64,000 bases of DNA, from contig NC_057019.1 in the NCBI RefSeq assembly GCF_000002595.2, forward strand, positions 2,952,753 to 3,016,752, in the 5' to 3' direction. A program made the translations under genes and the position numbers. Source of the stretch: Chlamydomonas reinhardtii (lineage: Eukaryota > Chlorophyta > Chlorophyceae > Chlamydomonadales > Chlamydomonadaceae). Position 1 is the stretch's first letter; every line of letters starts with the position of its first letter. Below the pieces are notes generated by a model that made no database searches, had not been told where the DNA came from, and saw only the letters and a program-made list of their open reading frames with translations. This document shows, piece after piece, positions 1 to 27,525 of this stretch.

Positions 1-95
1 CAGTTAGCTGAGCTGGTCGTCAGCTGGGCTGAGTCGGTGGCTGGGTAATATGCGCGGACTGGTGGCTGAGTTGGTGGCTGGGTGAGTTGGCGTGC
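1..95. repeat. Degenerate GGTGGCTG-type minisatellite at window edge
   Basis: Imperfect short units related to GGTGGCTGRGT(TGG) recur through the first 95 bases. No coding signal is visible. The array may extend beyond the window. Confidence 0.5.
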
Positions 96-366
96 AGTTC
101 CGGTCGCTGTGCCGTGTTGGAGCCCGGATGCAGAGGACTCGCAGATAGTGCACCGGGGGCATGTTGAATTACAGTGTGGTCGGAGTGCGGAAACGCCAAG
201 AAAATCGGCACATGGTCTTGTTACAGCAACTTCAGCAGACAAGCGCATGCGATGCATGCAAGTGTGCGTGGTCATCGATGCGTTGTACCGTACAGGGCTC
301 AGATCTCGAATAAGGACAAAAGTCAAATCCTGGAACCTCCAATAGGATGCCGAGTGATGAGAGCCT

Positions 367-371
367 TTACA
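367..371 (-). terminator. Candidate TGTAA poly(A) signal for the phosphodiesterase gene
   Basis: TGTAA on the minus strand, about 765 bases after the phosphodiesterase stop. TGTAA is the standard volvocine poly(A) signal. Assignment to this gene is by position only. Confidence 0.35.
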
Positions 372-1091
372 GCCCTTGATATTCGTCAGCTACAGCCCAC
401 CTTCGCCAGCGGATGTAGGATTTCGTATGCACATGCATGCATTGTGCATGTCCGAGCCGCGAATGAACCCACGCTCAATCTAAGGATGGTCAGCTCCTCT
501 CCTAACCATGCGCAGGGGCAATTAAAGATGCACACAGCAACAGCATGCACAACCCAGACATGCATTGTCCCAGTTGCTGTCCTCAATGCTCGACATGCTA
601 GAGCCACAAATACGCTGCAACGAGCACATGATACGATACCAGTATCCGGTTCGCAAGTGTAAGTACTCTGGTGCCACACAGTCACACCTGCGGCACTCCC
701 CTGGTCCAGCTACTAACGGTGGAAGCAATGCCCTCCATATGTCCGCTCCACCCACATGACTCGTACCTAATTCCGCTCCTTTCAACTTCCGCTCAAACCG
801 TATGGCTCCTTCCATGCTACCGCCGTCGCCTTGCAGATCCGTCTCCAGTTATTCGAGCTGTTTGGTTCTGCGATAAGCCGGCTCACTCAGGTCTGCCGCA
901 CATGACCCAGCAGCACAGGAATCCTCAGGGCCAGGCCGTGTACACGCACGCCCTAGGTTGCGGCACCACGCGGCCCGCAGCGTGTCCGGGAGACCTGGGG
1001 CCATCTCACGGGGTCACCTCCTGGGCGCACTCTCAGTGCACCTACAATAGGCGATGGCCCTGAAAGCCGCAGAACCCATGTTGCACCGGGG

Positions 1092-1126
1092 CGCCGGCCA
1101 TCCTTCAAGACGCCGGCCATCCTTCA
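1092..1126. repeat. Two-copy 19-bp tandem repeat
   Basis: CGCCGGCCATCCTTCA occurs at 1092-1107 and again at 1111-1126, a period of 19 bp, just downstream of the phosphodiesterase stop codon. Confidence 0.8.
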
Positions 1127-1134
1127 TGCAGCGC

Positions 1135-4100
1135 TCACACAGGACCGCCATTGACCGGCAGCGGCGCTGCCTCCTGCTTCTTGGGGCCCTCGGCCCCGCC
1201 AGGTTTGAAATCCAGCGGCGGGCCCTGGGCTCCCTGCCGGGGCTGCGGCGGTGTCTGAGGCTCCGGCTGCTCCAGCTGTGCGGCAGCTGGCTGGCCCGCT
1301 GCTGATTGAGGCTCCGGCGCCACCGCCGCCACCGATTTGCCACTGGCGCCTCCTGAAGGCGTGGGCGGCACAGCACCGGTGCCATTGGGGCCCCCGCTGC
1401 TGGCCTCCACCGGCTTTTTCCAGTAGTTGTAGTTGTCTGTGGTGGTTGACAGCAACGATTCAGCAGCCGCAGTACGGGTGTACTCAGTGCTACCCCTTAC
1501 AGACTCAGTATGCATACACTCACCCAGGAAGAACCGGTTTAGCTTTGCCGCGCCCGGGAACGCCGACGACATGGCGTGCACCAGTGGCAGCGCCACGAAA
1601 TCGAAGAAGCCGGTCTGGAGGGGCACGGGGCGAGGCAGGGTGACGAAGGCAGCGGGTCGGGACTAGGCCGGGTATGAGCTAGGTGAAGAATGATGGACCA
1701 GTGCGCTTAGCATGAAGAACGTGTGTTAAGGAGCGCCAGCAGTCCTAACCAGCCATGCTTTACAAAGTAGTGAACAGATTTTACAAGTACCCCGTCGTGT
1801 GCCGTGCATGGCCGTGAGTTTCAAAGTCCCTTGCGCTCCTTGACACTACCTTTGCCCCTCGGCCCCCCCGCGTACCTGGCTCTTGCTGACGCCCACTTTG
1901 GTGCGGTCGCAGAGCGGGCTGATGGAGATGCCCAGCTCGCGCTCCTTGTCGCCCTGCAGGAACATCTCCTCCTCCAGCAGCGCCACCCACCTGGAGGAGG
2001 AACAGCGGCGAGAGGCGCAGAGTCAGAGCGGCAGACCGACAGCAAAGACAGCCATACCCTGTTCAAGGCCCCCGCATGCTCCGCCCATTCCTGCGGAAAG
2101 CCACACACACACCCTGCCCCGCACCCTCACCTCTTGTAGCACTCGAGCTCGCGGCCCAAGTTGCTAATGTCCGCACACTTGAGCGCCACTTGCAGGCTCA
2201 GAGACCGCTCCGTGTCGTCCAGGGGCTTGGGTGGCGCCACGGTGTCAGGGCCGCCACTCACCACCACCTCGCGCAGGTCCCCGCTGGACCTAAAAGGCAA
2301 GAAGGGGGAAGGAGCATGACGCAGCTGAGCACTAACTGCCAAAAGCGACGAGTACAGCGCAAGGACACGAAAGACCTCAATTCCGCGGAATCCGTACAGC
2401 CGCAACCGCAACTTGCCTCCTTTGCAATGTTGGTGTTTTGGTCAACATGGTTCCAGGTGGCTGGGGCGTTGCTGCTGGCTGCGCCTGCTGTTGCTGGGAG
2501 TAGGCTGCCAGGCGGTGCACTGTGTTGAAGTGCGACAGGATGGAGAAGTGCTGCTTCATGTCCGTGGCCAGCACCAGTTCGATCACCTGTGGAGGCAACA
2601 CACCAGGAAGATGTGACCCAGGACAATGCACCTGGCACCACATCTGAAAGCCTGTGAGGACTGCCCGGGCCCTGGGCGAGTGACCCCGACACCCCAGCAC
2701 TCCCGCAGCGCGCACCTGCTTGCGGAAGGAGCTGCGCTCTGCCGCGCTGAGCGGCGCGAGCAGGCCGAACTCCGGCCGCCGCATGAGCGTGAAGGCGGCG
2801 GCGCAGTGGTGGTTCTCCAGCGGCGAGCGGTCGTTGTAGCGCAGCGCGAGCTGGTCCGACGTGTTCACCAGGAAGTCACCGGTGAGGCCGGGGTGGCCAA
2901 AGTCGTGGATCACCGCCGCAAAGTACATCGCCAGCAGCCCCAGTTCGTCCAGGTAGTGCACGTGCAGCTGCGCGTTGTGGATGATCACGTGCAGCATCTG
3001 AAGCACGTCGGCGGCGTGCGTGGAGTTGTGGTAGGGCGTGTTGACATAGCCAGACTCCACGCAGCGCAGGAAGCGCGCCAGCACAACCGGGTTCAGCTTG
3101 AAGCGGCTGCGGGGGCAAGCATGATCATGGGATTCCAGACGATATTGGGGGTGAGGCAAAGGAAGGTCAGTGGCTTCAGCTGCGCCGCAAGCGCCCATGG
3201 CGGACCAGCATTTCACAAGGAAAATTGTACCCGGTTAAAGTGTGGTCATCGCTCGTACCGGATGAGGCCAGCTCGTTGAATGATGAAGAAGCCTGTGACG
3301 CTCAGCGCATGCCCGTTTGTTGCTTTGGCAACCTCCAGCATGTCGAAGTGCCAGCTGTCCGCCTTGACCAGCAGCCGCTCCACCTGACAACGTACCAGGC
3401 AGTTCCACAGCTTCATGGAAACAAACGACCAAAGAACCGGTGCTGCTAGCAGTCCAGCCGTTCTCTAGTTGTGCATGAAGCCGCTGCAGCTGCCGGCACG
3501 CGCTCGTTCTTACTAGCAAACGTGTTGCATCGACCAACTGGCCACGTACCTCGTCCGCAATAACGGGCGGCGGGGACGGCTGGGCTGGCGTCGAATTCGC
3601 CTCCGCCCCCGGTGCTGACTCGGTGCTGGTCCGTCGCTCCCGGTACTCCCGCGGCCCTAGGCTGTCCCTGCGCTCCTTATTGGCGAACAGGGCCATCCGC
3701 CTGCTGCTGCGGTGTCCCTGCGGCGGTGTTCTGCCAGACACTGACCCCGCCCGGTGCGCCAGACCCTCCTCCATCTGCACGTGTGATGCTACTGGCGCCC
3801 CCGGCACCGTCAGGCGCAGGCCGTTGGGACTGCCTGCCCCGCCCCCACCCCCGCCGCTGGCAGCCGCACCGTCCGTGCTCGGGTACTGCTGCTGCGATGA
3901 CGCCACCGACATGATGCTGCTGCGGCGCTTGACGCTCATGCCCGCTGCTGCGAGGAAACCCCGCATGCCGCCACCTGACTGGGCGCGTGTGGGGGCCCCG
4001 CTTCCAGCACCACCACCACCGCTGGCCTCCGGCCCATCCCCGATTGCCGCTGCTCCATCCGAGTCCGCGACCAGCGTGAGACCCGAGGCGCTGAAGGTCA

Positions 4101-7100
4101 CCTCTCTCTCCCGCTGGAGCCCCCGCAGTGCGCCCATCACGCCGCCTAGCACGCTGGAACCGCGCGCGAACGCTGGCAGCACGCTCTCAGGGCCGTCGCT
4201 GTCCACGTTGCTGGGCACCTGCCGTACGCCGCTAGGCGTCATGGAGAAGCGTCCCATCGCCACGGCTTCGGAGGATACAATGAAAGCCAGCGTGGTCGAG
4301 AACAAGTCAAAGGTGCCAGCGTGCGCCTCGTTGGCCGGGTTGCTGTTGCGCTCGACGTCCTCCTCAATGTCCGTGCCGTTGCCAGCTGCGGCCAGGTCCA
4401 TGTTGAACTGGGCGGGGTCCCAGAGGCCGGAGCGCGGCCCCGCGCCCACCAGCTGCTGCATCAGCGCCTGAGCCACTTCAGCCTGCGCGTTCGTGTGAGC
4501 CACAGACATGACCGGGGCGGTGTCAGGAGAAGGAAATGGGAAGATTTACAGAGGGAGCGGTGCCGCCACAGCATCGCAGCAAGGCAGGAGGCACTACGCT
4601 AGAATACAGCCCTCCACTTACGTCCAGATTCGCGCCCTTAATGTGGTTCTTGACATCGATTGGCGTGTACAGCTGCAAATAAGTCGAAGGTGCAGGCAGC
4701 ATCAGCAAGTTTCAAATGGCACCCGCGCAGGCTGACATATGCGCGCAAACAGGGAAGGGCGCCGGCCGTGCTGGGCCACTCACGTCCATATTGCGCAGCA
4801 GCGCTGTCCGGATGAACACCACATCACTGCAACAAGAAACGGACAACAACAGCCGTCATGGGGCAGACAGCATCAATGCCGCAGAGACCGTCCCCGCTCT
4901 GCGGTACCGCATGGCCACGTGACTCGGCATGACCGCCCACGCGATGGCGTGTTTCATTTTGCCGCGCTCCGCAGCTGCAGCTCACCACAACTCTGGCGTA
5001 AAGCCCTCCAGTAGGTCGCTCATCATGTCACTGCGATCAGATAAACAATAAAGCTCTTGCAGATGACGCAACACTGGATCACGATAGGGGCATGCCCCCA
5101 CACAAGCGCGGCACAGGGTAATGCAGCAGTATCGCGGCAGCCTTCCCGACAGCACGCCCCCCTACAGGCCCCTGCTACTTACAGCAGCAGGTCAGCCGGC
5201 GTCTCGCCTGTTGTCATGAAATTGCGCGATTGAGCAAGGCAGCAGTGGTACACGGTTAAGGTCAGTGCTAGTGGTGTTTGGTCTCGCGCCTTCGGCATGC
5301 ACTTATGACTATTACACCGCCTAGCACACCCCAGTACGCACCGATGGCCTGCAATGACTATTACACCGCCTAGCACACCCCAGTACGCACCGATGGCCTG
5401 CAGAGCTGTCCTCCTGTTCCCAATGTTCAGTGAAGAGCCACCGTCCGCGTCCAATTCGCGGATTAAGGACCTGGGCAGGACCGCCTCCAGCAGCTGCTGA
5501 TGCCGTCGCCTGCACTCAAGGGGTTGTCGCATGTGCGCCATGCGCTGCAGTGCTTAAGATTGTCCGTTCAACTGCTCACGTGGTGCCAGCACCCCCGCAT
5601 ACAGCCAGTCAAAGCCTTGTGTGCACGCAACTGAGGCGTAATATCAGGCGGGCGCGGTGCACAACTGCCTTCCAGTACGCGCTGCTCCACCATGCTTTAA
5701 TTTCCGCACATCCTCGCCGTCAGTGTGCCTGCTTCAGCTATCACTGGCATTCCTGAGCTCCTGCCCACTTGCCCGCCCGCCCGCTCGCCGCCCCACCTTG
5801 ACACAAGTGCCAGCAGCAGTGCTCCGGATACCACGAGTGAGAGCACGATGACGCCCGCCAACAGGCCGCCGTACCAGTTCGTGTTCCAGCCATCCTTCGG
5901 GGCCACCGCCACCTCCCACTGCGCAAGCATGACAGGCGAGGCAGGAAGTGTCGTTGTGGACGCGCGAGGCACCAAACTAGAGGGCAGCAGTGGCAGCTGC
6001 GCGGCCCTAGCAATGCCGACCACCCAAGCCCTATGCCCGTCAGTCTGCGACCAACCTGGGCGTTGGGCAGGGCCACCATGGCCGTCACTGGATCCTTTGG
6101 CGGTTCGGCACTGCAGAAACAGCGGGAGCGACCCGGAAACGTTGAGTCTGGGCATGTTGAGAGCGCTTCCCGACAAGGCTCCAAGTCTTCCACGCCACCC
6201 TTGACCTACATCACTCCACCTGCACACATAAGCACGCTACACCGGCCCCCGTGCCAAAACTTCTTCCAAAGACGCCGTGACCGCGTGTGGCGCCTGCTAC
6301 ACAGCCCACCAGGCTCTGCCTGTAGCTGTGCCCGCACCACTTTCCGAGGCCTGCGTGGCCACAATGTCCCTTGATGCCGTGAATCCGCCACTAACCTTTC
6401 GGCGACGGGCCGCGACCCCTGCGCCGCGCCCACCACCGTGATGCTGTAGCTGTAGCCCATGTGTCGCAGCGACTCCAGCTTTGAGTCCGTGTCGGTCAGA
6501 GCATCCACGTCCACGACCACACCGATCTACCACGGTTGGAATGGGAGCAGGCGGGACGGAAAGAATCAGTTGCGTGCTGAAGGGGGTACTGCGGGGCTTC
6601 GGGCGGCGCGACGGCCAGGCTTTCTGTAGCCCCATGCTTCACCCTGAGTACCAAGGGGCTGACACAGCCTCGGCTCGCTTCCCGTCACACTCACAAAGCC
6701 CCAGAAGAGTCCTGTGCTCGAGTTGTACGTGCATGGCTCGCCACAGGCTGGGTTTGGCAGCGGGTCCGGTACACCAAACGTGGCATTCGGAGCTGAGCCC
6801 CGCACGAACACTGGCTGGCGCACAATGACGCCGTAAAAGCCTTGCACTAGGTTTAGCGGCCCCGACAGGGTCATTGTACGGTCCCGAACTGTCTTCAGCG
6901 CGCCTTCCTTGTTGCTGGCCGCTGCAAGGGAGTGCGCGAAGGACCGTTAATAGGCACAGATGCTTGCAGCACACAGAGCTTGTCAGTAGCAGGAATCATC
7001 CATGTGACAAACGAAGCCATAAACCTACATGTAAAAAGATTGAGTCCAATCGCGTTTTCATTTCCGTTCAGCGGATATACGCTTCGGATCACGCCACTGG

Positions 7101-8309
7101 GCTGCAGCTGGAGCGCCCGGATGGAGTTGTTGGGGGCCTGTTGGTGGGCATCAAGCAAGTCAGGCGTGTGTTCATTCATCGCCAGCTCGCGTCTGGTGCG
7201 CGCTCGTCATGCCCCCCCCACCTGTGCCAGCATCGCGGGCGCCAATCCCTGGAATAAAGGTTCCACTGCGCTCCATCGAGAATCGTATTGTACCACGGCC
7301 GCCGCCAAAAGTGCTGGTGCGATCGCGGTGCTCAGCTGCTGGCGAAGCCAAACCGCCACGTCCAGCGCCATAATGGCGCCCCGCTCCTGTGAACAGCGGA
7401 TGCGAGTTGGGCTTCAATAAAATCCACGGGCGAATTGCGAGATCCCAGAACGGAACAGTCCATACGCAGGGGACATGGGGCCGCACCAGGACCAGGACCG
7501 TATTCCTATCTGCCTATCCGTGGGTGTGACGTGTCACGCACGCAGGGTACCGCACGTCTTGGCCGCGGACTCGACCTCAAACGCGCCACGGAGAGAACAG
7601 ATGCGCAGTTGCCCATTCCCAACATGTGCCCAGGCTAACAACGACTGACCCCTGCCAAAACGCTTGCGGCCGGTCAAGACTTCCTGGGACGCCTGAGGCG
7701 ACTTCGCACTCGGAGTCCGGAGTCCTGACGCCGGTTTTCGTCCGACGCCGCACCGGTCTTCCGCTATTGGTGTCACCAACGCATCCTAGTAACCAACAAC
7801 TTACCCTGTTGGCATCCACCTGAGCATTCCGCACCTACAGGTAAGCGCAAATGTGTTAGTACAAAGTCGAGCCAGCAACCTTCCATAGTATCGCACGTTG
7901 ACACCACATGCTTAGATAGTGCAATTACATGTTCCGGGCTGCCAAGACGCGTCCACCTACCGTTGTAAGCGACCAAACTCCAATCCCAAGCGTGAGGGCA
8001 AATGCTATAAATGGAAGAAGGAGCGTGCTAATGGGATACCGCAAGATAATTCGAAACGTGGCCTGCGATGAAGAAAGAATAAATGCAGCCGTGAAAGCCA
8101 GCCCCGTTGGGACGATACTGCTCAGTAGAATGTTGGCAGTCGGGAGCAAAACAGCCGCGAGAGCGTGGCTCCAGGAAGTTGGCCCTTAAGTAAATTAGCA
8201 GAATGTCTGGAGCAAAACGGCCGCTCACCAGGACCTCCGCTTGGGCAAACTTCAACCAATACTTGATGCCTAGCCTGTTTCGGGGCCGGCGATGAAAGGC
8301 CTCATCCAT
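1135..8309 (-). CDS. Transmembrane CHASE-domain 3',5'-cyclic nucleotide phosphodiesterase
   Basis: Hydrolyses cAMP and/or cGMP, probably as a membrane receptor. The catalytic domain (exons about 1135-3400) has the PDEase I signature: HNSTHAAD, then HDFGHPG, then NDRSPLENHH, with ELVLATDMKQHF, KCADISNLGRE and a C-terminal SKSQ...GFFDF carrying the invariant nucleotide-binding Gln. The last exon encodes NYNYWKKP and a Pro/Ala tail. Upstream exons give a CHASE-like sensor (ALQLQPSGVIRSVYP near 7100; LSGPLNLVQGFYGVIVRQPV near 6830) between two membrane segments (LLLPFIAFALTLGIGV near 8000; LLAGVIVLSLVVSGALLLAL near 5850). A linker with LLEAVLPRSLIREL follows the second segment. A Ser/Gly-rich region (3600-4250) precedes the catalytic core. 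The first exon is unresolved: the frame at 8149 has no ATG, so the start at 8309 is tentative. Substrate preference cannot be read from sequence. Confidence 0.85.
5305..5402. repeat. 49-bp perfect tandem duplication spanning a splice donor
   Basis: Units at 5305-5353 and 5354-5402 are identical. Read on the minus strand, each contains GCCATCG|GTGCGT, the apparent 5' splice site after the phosphodiesterase exon that encodes LLEAVLPRSLIREL. The intron therefore begins with a second copy of its own donor. Confidence 0.85.
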
Positions 8310-8722
8310 TCTCGGTCCCGCCTCGCCAGCCGAACGACTTCTTGGGTCGCCCCGACCTAACTCTTTCGTTTCATGTGTTTTTTGCCGCGTGACATGTGAA
8401 AGTTACAGCGTATTATTTAAGTCACTACCGGTTGTAGCGAAGGTGTTTGTTAGAACCCATCCTGTGACGGGCGCCGCATGGCATCCCCCCAGCTGGACTC
8501 ATGTTTGTAGGGCCGCACCGCATGGACTTCAAGCCACATGTAACATGCTCATGCCACGGTACCACCTGGCATCAAACTACGTGGAGTGTGTCTCTATCCC
8601 GCTTCCAAAACCGGGGGCGCGGCATAGCTACACGGCAAAATACCTGCCATGCGCGCTACACCACGCTACACCTACATAGTGCGATCCGTAGCGACAAGGC
8701 CACGCCCAAGCACCGCAGCAGC
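8310..8722. other. Intergenic: upstream of phosphodiesterase, 3' flank of cysteine synthase
   Basis: No coding sequence is recognised. The stretch should hold the phosphodiesterase promoter and first exon as well as the 3' end of the cysteine synthase transcript. TGTAA on the minus strand at 8403-8407 fits as the cysteine synthase poly(A) signal, about 320 bases after its stop. Confidence 0.5.
8403..8407 (-). terminator. Candidate TGTAA poly(A) signal for cysteine synthase
   Basis: TGTAA on the minus strand, about 316 bases beyond the TAA stop at 8723-8725. Assigned by position. Confidence 0.4.
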
Positions 8723-11167
8723 TTAGGAGACGAAGGCAAGCGAGCGATCCGTTTCGCGAGGCGCCAAGTCCATGCTCTCCAGGTACTCCTTGCTGTGGAA
8801 CTTGGACAGATGTCTATGGCCACCGTCGCACAGCAGCGTCACGATGGTGTGACCGGGTCCCATCGCCCTAGCCGCCTGTCGGGATCCCGTCATGGGCACA
8901 GCGGCTGGTTACTTCGTTAGCAACATAACAGGGGCACACACGCACACACACGCATACACATCTTAAACTTACCGCTTGTGGTGACCTAACACGGCCCCGG
9001 AGGAGACCACAAGCGGTGAGTTCAATATCATAGCGCACCTTGACAGCGCCGACGCAATTCATGGCGGCTGAGGAGCCCACCCACAGGCCCTCGTTCCGCA
9101 GCAGGTACGCCGCCATCTCCACAGCCTCCCTGTCCGTGCCTGCAACCGTGGCCACATCAGTCATTGCCATGACCGCGAGATCGGTAGTAGTATACCGAGT
9201 TGTGAGCAGGGACGGCAGACATGCGTCAGCCACGACTGCTTTCTTCTTGAGGCGCCTCTGCTAGTAACCCACCCCGGAACGCGTCATCGATTAGGGCGCG
9301 GTTGAAGTTGGCAGTAAGACGGTTGATGCCGATGCCCTCTGTGATGGTGTCGAACGGGTTCTTAAGCCGCTTGCCCTCCGCCTCCTCCGACGTGTACATG
9401 ACACCACGCTTCACCTGTGTGCGTGAGCGCCACGCGGTGAGCTCCACCCTTGCGTTAGCATGCATGGCCCCATTAGGTCCTCCCCATCCTTGTACTCCAC
9501 CAAAAAGGGGTTCGTCCCAACGGCGATCCCGGTGCTGCTGCCTGACAGCCCAGTCCACCGGGCTTGATCAAGGCCCCAGACCTACCCTGTTCAGCCCCAG
9601 ACCTACCTTGTTGAACAGGGAGCTGCCAGGGGGGTCCACCAGGAACACCCGTACACGAGGGTTGCGGGCCTTGAGTGCGGTGGACACGCCGGCAACGGTG
9701 CCGCCCGTGCCCGCGCCCGACACGAAGGCATGCACGCGCCCCTGCGTCTGTTGCCATATTTCCTCCCCTGTTGGCACAAACGCAAGCAGCGAAAGAGCAA
9801 CACAAATATGTGAACATGTGCAGACCTCGTCCCCGGGTTCATCATACAGCAACGAGCAACAGGACGCGCACGCGGATACATTAAAACTCATGCGTAACAA
9901 TCCGCAGTCTCGCGCCGCACTCCCTCAGTCCCTACCCACCTACGCACACGTACCCGTCTTATTTGCCGTCTGCTTGGGGTATGGGCTCCAGCTGCACCCT
10001 ACGGGACCTCGCCAACCTGCCTAAACCCTGTCACATCGCACACGTACCCGTCTTGAGGTGTGCGCGGAAGTTGGCCTCGTTCTCGAACTGGTCTGCGAAC
10101 AGGGCCCCCGGCGTTGACGCCGCCTCCCGCCGTGCCACGTTGACGGGGTGCTCCGGGTGCACAATGGACACGGGCCGCACGCGCCGCACGGAGGCGCCGT
10201 AAGCCTGGATCATGTTGGCCTTCTCGATGGCCGCATCGTCCGGCATGGTGATGGAGCAGCGGCAGCCGTACGCCGCCGCCACCTGGGGCGGGGAGGCGCC
10301 GAGGAAGGGATTGAGAGTAGGCGTGGACAGGCGAGGTACGGAGTGGCTTGACGGCATGCGGCATGGCGCGCCACCGACAACGCACAGCCATCGAGGAGGC
10401 AAAAAGTTGCATGCACTTATGTTGTATACTGGATGCCCCCCCTTTGGTGTGGCACATACCATGGCTAGTGACACGCCGGTGCTGCCCGCTGTGCCCTCCG
10501 TAATGAGCCCTCCGGGCCGCAACCGACCGTCCGCCAACGCCTCAGACACAATCTGCAGCGCCACCCGATCCTTCACGCTGCCTCCTGGGTTCAGCATCTC
10601 TGCCTTGACCCAGATCTGTGGCGGTTGGGAGCCGCAGACCGGCGGTAGCGGGTTAGGAGACAAAAAGCCAGCCACTGCGTGTTATAGCCATTGTGCGGGA
10701 ATGCACTGTGCGTTGCCCCACGCATACATGCATGCACACGGTAGCCCAAACCATCTCCAACCCGGATATAGGATTTTGACAAGGGTTCAGATTTCCCTAA
10801 CCGCTGGAGCGCGGTGCGCCTGCGCCCGTGCATCCGTGTGGCCACGGCCTGGTGGTATCGGACCCTTGACACGCACCTCGCACCCGGTCTCCTCCGATAG
10901 GCTGGCGACCCGCACCAGGGGCGTGTTCCCAATAAGGTCCAGCACTCCCTGCCGGACTGTCCCTCCTGTTTGACGCTTTCGTGGCTCAAGCAGCCACCAA
11001 CAGAGCTGCGCGCGACAACATTCTTGCAATCAGGCTCCACACTCATGTTGAATAATGGAGAGTATGAATGAACCGTACTGCATGCATATACTTACGGCTG
11101 CACCAGTCCCCGCAGCAAGCGCAAGTGCCAGCACCGCGCCGACCATCGGAGAGGCCCGCCCCTGCAT
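8723..11167 (-). CDS. Cysteine synthase-like PLP enzyme (O-acetylserine sulfhydrylase family, YGR012W type)
   Basis: Fold-type II PLP enzyme expected to form cysteine from an O-acetylated serine and sulfide. Exons in order encode a hydrophobic N-terminus (MVGAVLALALAAGTGAA), VLDLIGNTPLVRVASL, AEMLNPGGSVKDRVALQI with the Schiff-base Lys, EGTAGSTGVSLAM, the PLP phosphate loop SGAGTGGTVAGV, TITEGIGINRLTANFN, EGLWVGSSAAMN and VTLLCDGGHRHLSKF. It ends at a TAA at 8723-8725. EGTAGSTG, instead of the usual plant EPTSGNTG, matches the fungal mitochondrial-surface class (yeast YGR012W). The N-terminal hydrophobic stretch could be a membrane anchor or targeting signal. Start at 11167 puts ATG ahead of a GT donor (GCC|GTAAGT); a second ATG lies at 11146. 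The acceptor of exon 2 is uncertain. Two introns carry duplicated donors. Confidence 0.88.
8934..8962. repeat. Imperfect (CA)n microsatellite
   Basis: CA-rich run interrupted by CG and TA, inside a cysteine synthase intron. Confidence 0.7.
9573..9618. repeat. 21-bp near-perfect tandem duplication at a splice donor
   Basis: GCCCCAGACCTACC begins at 9573 and again at 9594. On the minus strand the exon ending in LFNK is followed by |GTAGGTCTGGGGC, then AACAGG|GTAGGTCTGGGGC, so the donor is present twice, 21 bp apart. Confidence 0.75.
9943..10054 (-). mobile_element. Copy A of a short dispersed element with 18-bp target duplication
   Basis: A 76-bp insert (9961-10036) lies between two exact copies of CGCACACGTACCCGTCTT (9943-9960 and 10037-10054). 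On the minus strand the insert shares GTCCCGTAGGGTGCAGCTG with copy C (61.7 kb) and a 25-nt stretch containing AAGCAGACGGCAAA, at one mismatch, with copy B (61.2 kb). The duplicated 18 bp contains the 5' splice site after the exon ending AHLKTG (GACGG|GTACGT). No ORF and no poly(A) tail is seen. Confidence 0.65.
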
Positions 11168-11505
11168 CCTTGTGGCTTGTTGATATTATAATAGCATCAT
11201 CTAAAACAGATAAGTTGTACAGTGGAAAAGTAGTGACAATAAGGCGCTTCCATTCATGGGAGGTTCACGCCACGCTCAGCACGCCGAAGGACGAGCGCGC
11301 GCGAAGGCTCCATATAGTATCCCAGCTTCTGCTCGATTGCTGTAACGCGCTTTTAATGTCCCACTGCCAAATGTCGCTGCTCAGCTGTCGAGTAAACGAC
11401 GTTTCCATGATATATTTCATGTTCATTTAGGCCCCCCTTTACTCGCGCGTCTGTGACGGTGTATATCCTATGAACCGTATTAGGCGATGGCAGTAAAGTC
11501 GGGCC
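11168..11505. other. Divergent promoter region, cysteine synthase / POLQ
   Basis: About 340 bases between two outward-facing genes. It is locally less GC-rich (TGATATTATAATAGCATC near 11180) than the flanking coding sequence. No defined element can be assigned beyond position. Confidence 0.4.

Positions 11506-27525
<16,020 letters not shown>

Larger units (their letters stand above)
96..1134. other. 3' flank of the phosphodiesterase gene
   Basis: No gene is recognised here. The stretch lies downstream of the minus-strand phosphodiesterase stop codon and probably includes its 3' untranslated region. On the minus strand, TGTAA (the usual Chlamydomonas poly(A) signal) occurs at 367-371, and TTACA also appears on the plus strand further left. 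A short tandem repeat lies at 1092-1126. Small ORFs in this stretch look like chance frames. Confidence 0.5.
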
